Assembly: GCA_016713825.1 (NCBI GenBank)
Contig: JADJOJ010000002.1
Span: 1 to 27,202 of the forward strand
Length of the DNA stretch: 27,202 nucleotides
Origin: Candidatus Leptofilum gracile
Lineage (GTDB): Bacteria > Chloroflexota > Anaerolineae > Promineifilales > Promineifilaceae
Direction of reading: 5' to 3'
This document shows positions 26,158 to 27,202 of this stretch, piece after piece. A program made the translations under genes and the position numbers. Under the pieces are notes generated by a model that was not told where the DNA came from, ran no database searches, and saw only the letters and a list, made by a program, of their open reading frames with translations. Every line of letters starts with the position of its first letter. Within the stretch, counting starts at the first letter, position 1.

Positions 26158-27202
26158 TTACCTGATATTAATACGGCCGTTCTCAACTTCCATTCGTGTT
26201 GCCTGTTCTAAAAATGATTCGGTAAACATGCCTGGGTCGGTCGCAGTCAGGACAGCTTGCGTGGTTTCCAGTGACGGTCTGGAGGCGGCGCGTCGCTGTT
26301 CCAGCCAATTTGCCACCACTTCACTCGCAGTAGCAAAATAGGACGTTCACCAGTCACGGCTTCCATCCAGTTGATCCCGCCCATTTTTAATGCCAGGATG
26401 GCGGTGCGCTGCTTTGTCCACGAGAACCAAAAACTGCCCAGGAACGGCCATTTAACTGAAAACCGGTCATCTCGATGCGGCCCAATTGCTGGTTGCGCCG
26501 GGGCAATATCAATTGCTAAAGATTCTTGCAATAGTTTAGCAAAGCGTTCTGAAACTAATTCTGACTGTCCTTGATGCTGCTCTAGCCAGTCGGCCAGCGC
26601 CGTGGGGTGTGGGTGTCGCGCGGCACCCCGGATCGCTTGCTGCCAGAGGCGCGGCAGGTAAAAAGCAGCTTGATCGATTCTTTGCCCCAGTTAGGCCTCG
26701 TAATGGATGCGCTGGGTTTCCCGGCTGATGGTTAGAAAGGCGGCCCGGCGGAGAAAGACGGCCGTTCCCAGTTCACCAACTTTTTCGCTGTAAATAGGCA
26801 GTAATCCCGCACCGCCTGCCCTTCTGCTATTTGGCGCAGGGTGGCGTTGCGCTGTTCCAGCACTTTATTGTAATTGGATAATGTTCGGCAGTACACCGGA
26901 TCGATCTGGCTAGGTGATGTCCAAGCTGTAGCGGCGGCGATTGGCGGGGGAGCCAGCCAAGCAGCTGCACACCTGGCAAAAAGAGGACCACGCGCATGGC
27001 TCCAAGTCCACCAGCCACTTTGCGACGGTCTAGCAGAGCCTCGCGGCGAAAGCTGAAGATGGCGTGCGGTTGTAGTTGGCCTTTGCTCTTGGATGAGGCG
27101 CATTTCCAGGGTTTGGGTTTGTGTGGGTGACGACCGTGGCGTTGAGCCGCCCAACGACGATCGGCCCTTCGGCCTGGGCGGCCGTCCAGTTAAGCAGTTG
27201 GG
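26158..27202 (-). CDS. recF: RecF recombination-mediator protein, N-terminus cut off (frameshifted)
   Basis: It runs off the right edge, so the N-terminal ~100 residues with the Walker A motif are outside. Recognisable RecF blocks on the minus strand: RRKVA...GAMRVVLFLP-DVQLL-GSP-NRRRYLDITLSQIDPVYCRTLSNYNKVLEQRNATL, LGTAVFLRRAAFLTISRETQRIHYE, IAPAQPAIGPHRDDFRFS, the signature-like GSFGSRGQ-QRTAILALKM, and ERPILLL. It ends DPGMFTESFLEQATRMEVENGRINIR with TAA at 26158-26160. RecF is an SMC-like ATPase that loads RecA at gapped DNA with RecO and RecR. Frame changes occur repeatedly (near 26340, 26440, 26650, 26700, 26800, 26920 and beyond). The Walker B Asp after ILLL is not readable as given. 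The usual dnaN/gyrB neighbours are not within view. Confidence 0.85.

Larger units (their letters stand above)
505..26765. repeat. Highly iterated palindrome ACGGCCGT (about 40 copies)
   Basis: By eye I find the exact octamer starting at 505, 806, 905, 951, 1215, 2229, 2458, 2826, 3325, 3829, 4060, 6523, 6804, 7323, 7842, 8461, 8906, 9201, 9390, 9841, 10640, 13372, 15249, 15301, 16008, 16164, 16366, 17059, 18073, 18521, 18951, 19518, 20005, 20214, 21750, 23160, 23559, 23983, 26173 and 26758. Many are extended by AA on the left and TT(CC) on the right; the fullest is 4055-4072. Variants with one end base changed (ACGGCCGC, ACGGCCGA) are also frequent. At this base composition less than one copy is expected. 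Confidence 0.9.

Overview
The window looks like bacterial chromosome, most likely from the Chloroflexota (Anaerolineae-type). This is an inference. It rests on GAF/PAS-rich signalling proteins, a substrate-binding/VWA fusion protein, a LexA gene with a Gram-positive-type SOS box, patatin paralogues, and GC content that reads as moderately high. No ribosomal or other decisive marker gene is present. One tRNA gene (Ser, anticodon GGA) is on the minus strand.

Layout. From 1 to 3.9 kb the plus strand carries the end of an M23 peptidase, a LysM lipoprotein, a PlsC-type acyltransferase and a multi-zinc-ribbon protein. From 3.9 to 5.9 kb is a repeat-rich segment: a 100-bp direct duplication, then an IS701-like element of about 1.5 kb lying inside an older inverted repeat. 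From 5.9 to 15.6 kb the minus strand carries an orphan McrB-like ATPase, a GNAT acetyltransferase, a substrate-binding/VWA protein, two patatin-like phospholipase paralogues separated by an IS110-family element, and a membrane histidine kinase. From 15.8 to 17.6 kb are tRNA-Ser with its own promoter and terminator, then a gamma-glutamyltransferase, all on the minus strand. From 17.6 to 20.1 kb are lexA, with an SOS box inside its promoter and a terminator behind it, an FtsK/SpoIIIE-like ATPase and a 74-residue unknown protein, all on the plus strand. From 20.1 kb to the end are a response-regulator/GAF/PAS protein (-), a family 5 solute-binding lipoprotein and rsmG (+), a response-regulator/GAF/PAS/nucleotide-cyclase protein (-), and recF running off the end (-).

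Two properties run through the whole window. The first is the palindrome ACGGCCGT, often extended towards GGAAACGGCCGTTTCC. I count about 40 copies, mostly inside genes, where less than one would be expected by chance, and none in either insertion sequence. It behaves like the highly iterated palindromes (HIP1) of cyanobacteria. The second is that most genes are split by single-base shifts, many at homopolymer runs, including recF and rsmG. This is best read as base-calling error, worst beyond 20 kb, and I annotate such genes as single loci.

The genes do not form one obvious pathway. The clearest working units are the self-regulated lexA transcription unit, the SBP-rsmG junction where stop and start may overlap, and the IS110 element, whose upstream leader folds like a bridge RNA. 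Several families of intergenic hairpins, notably heptad arrays of GGAGATT, punctuate gene boundaries.
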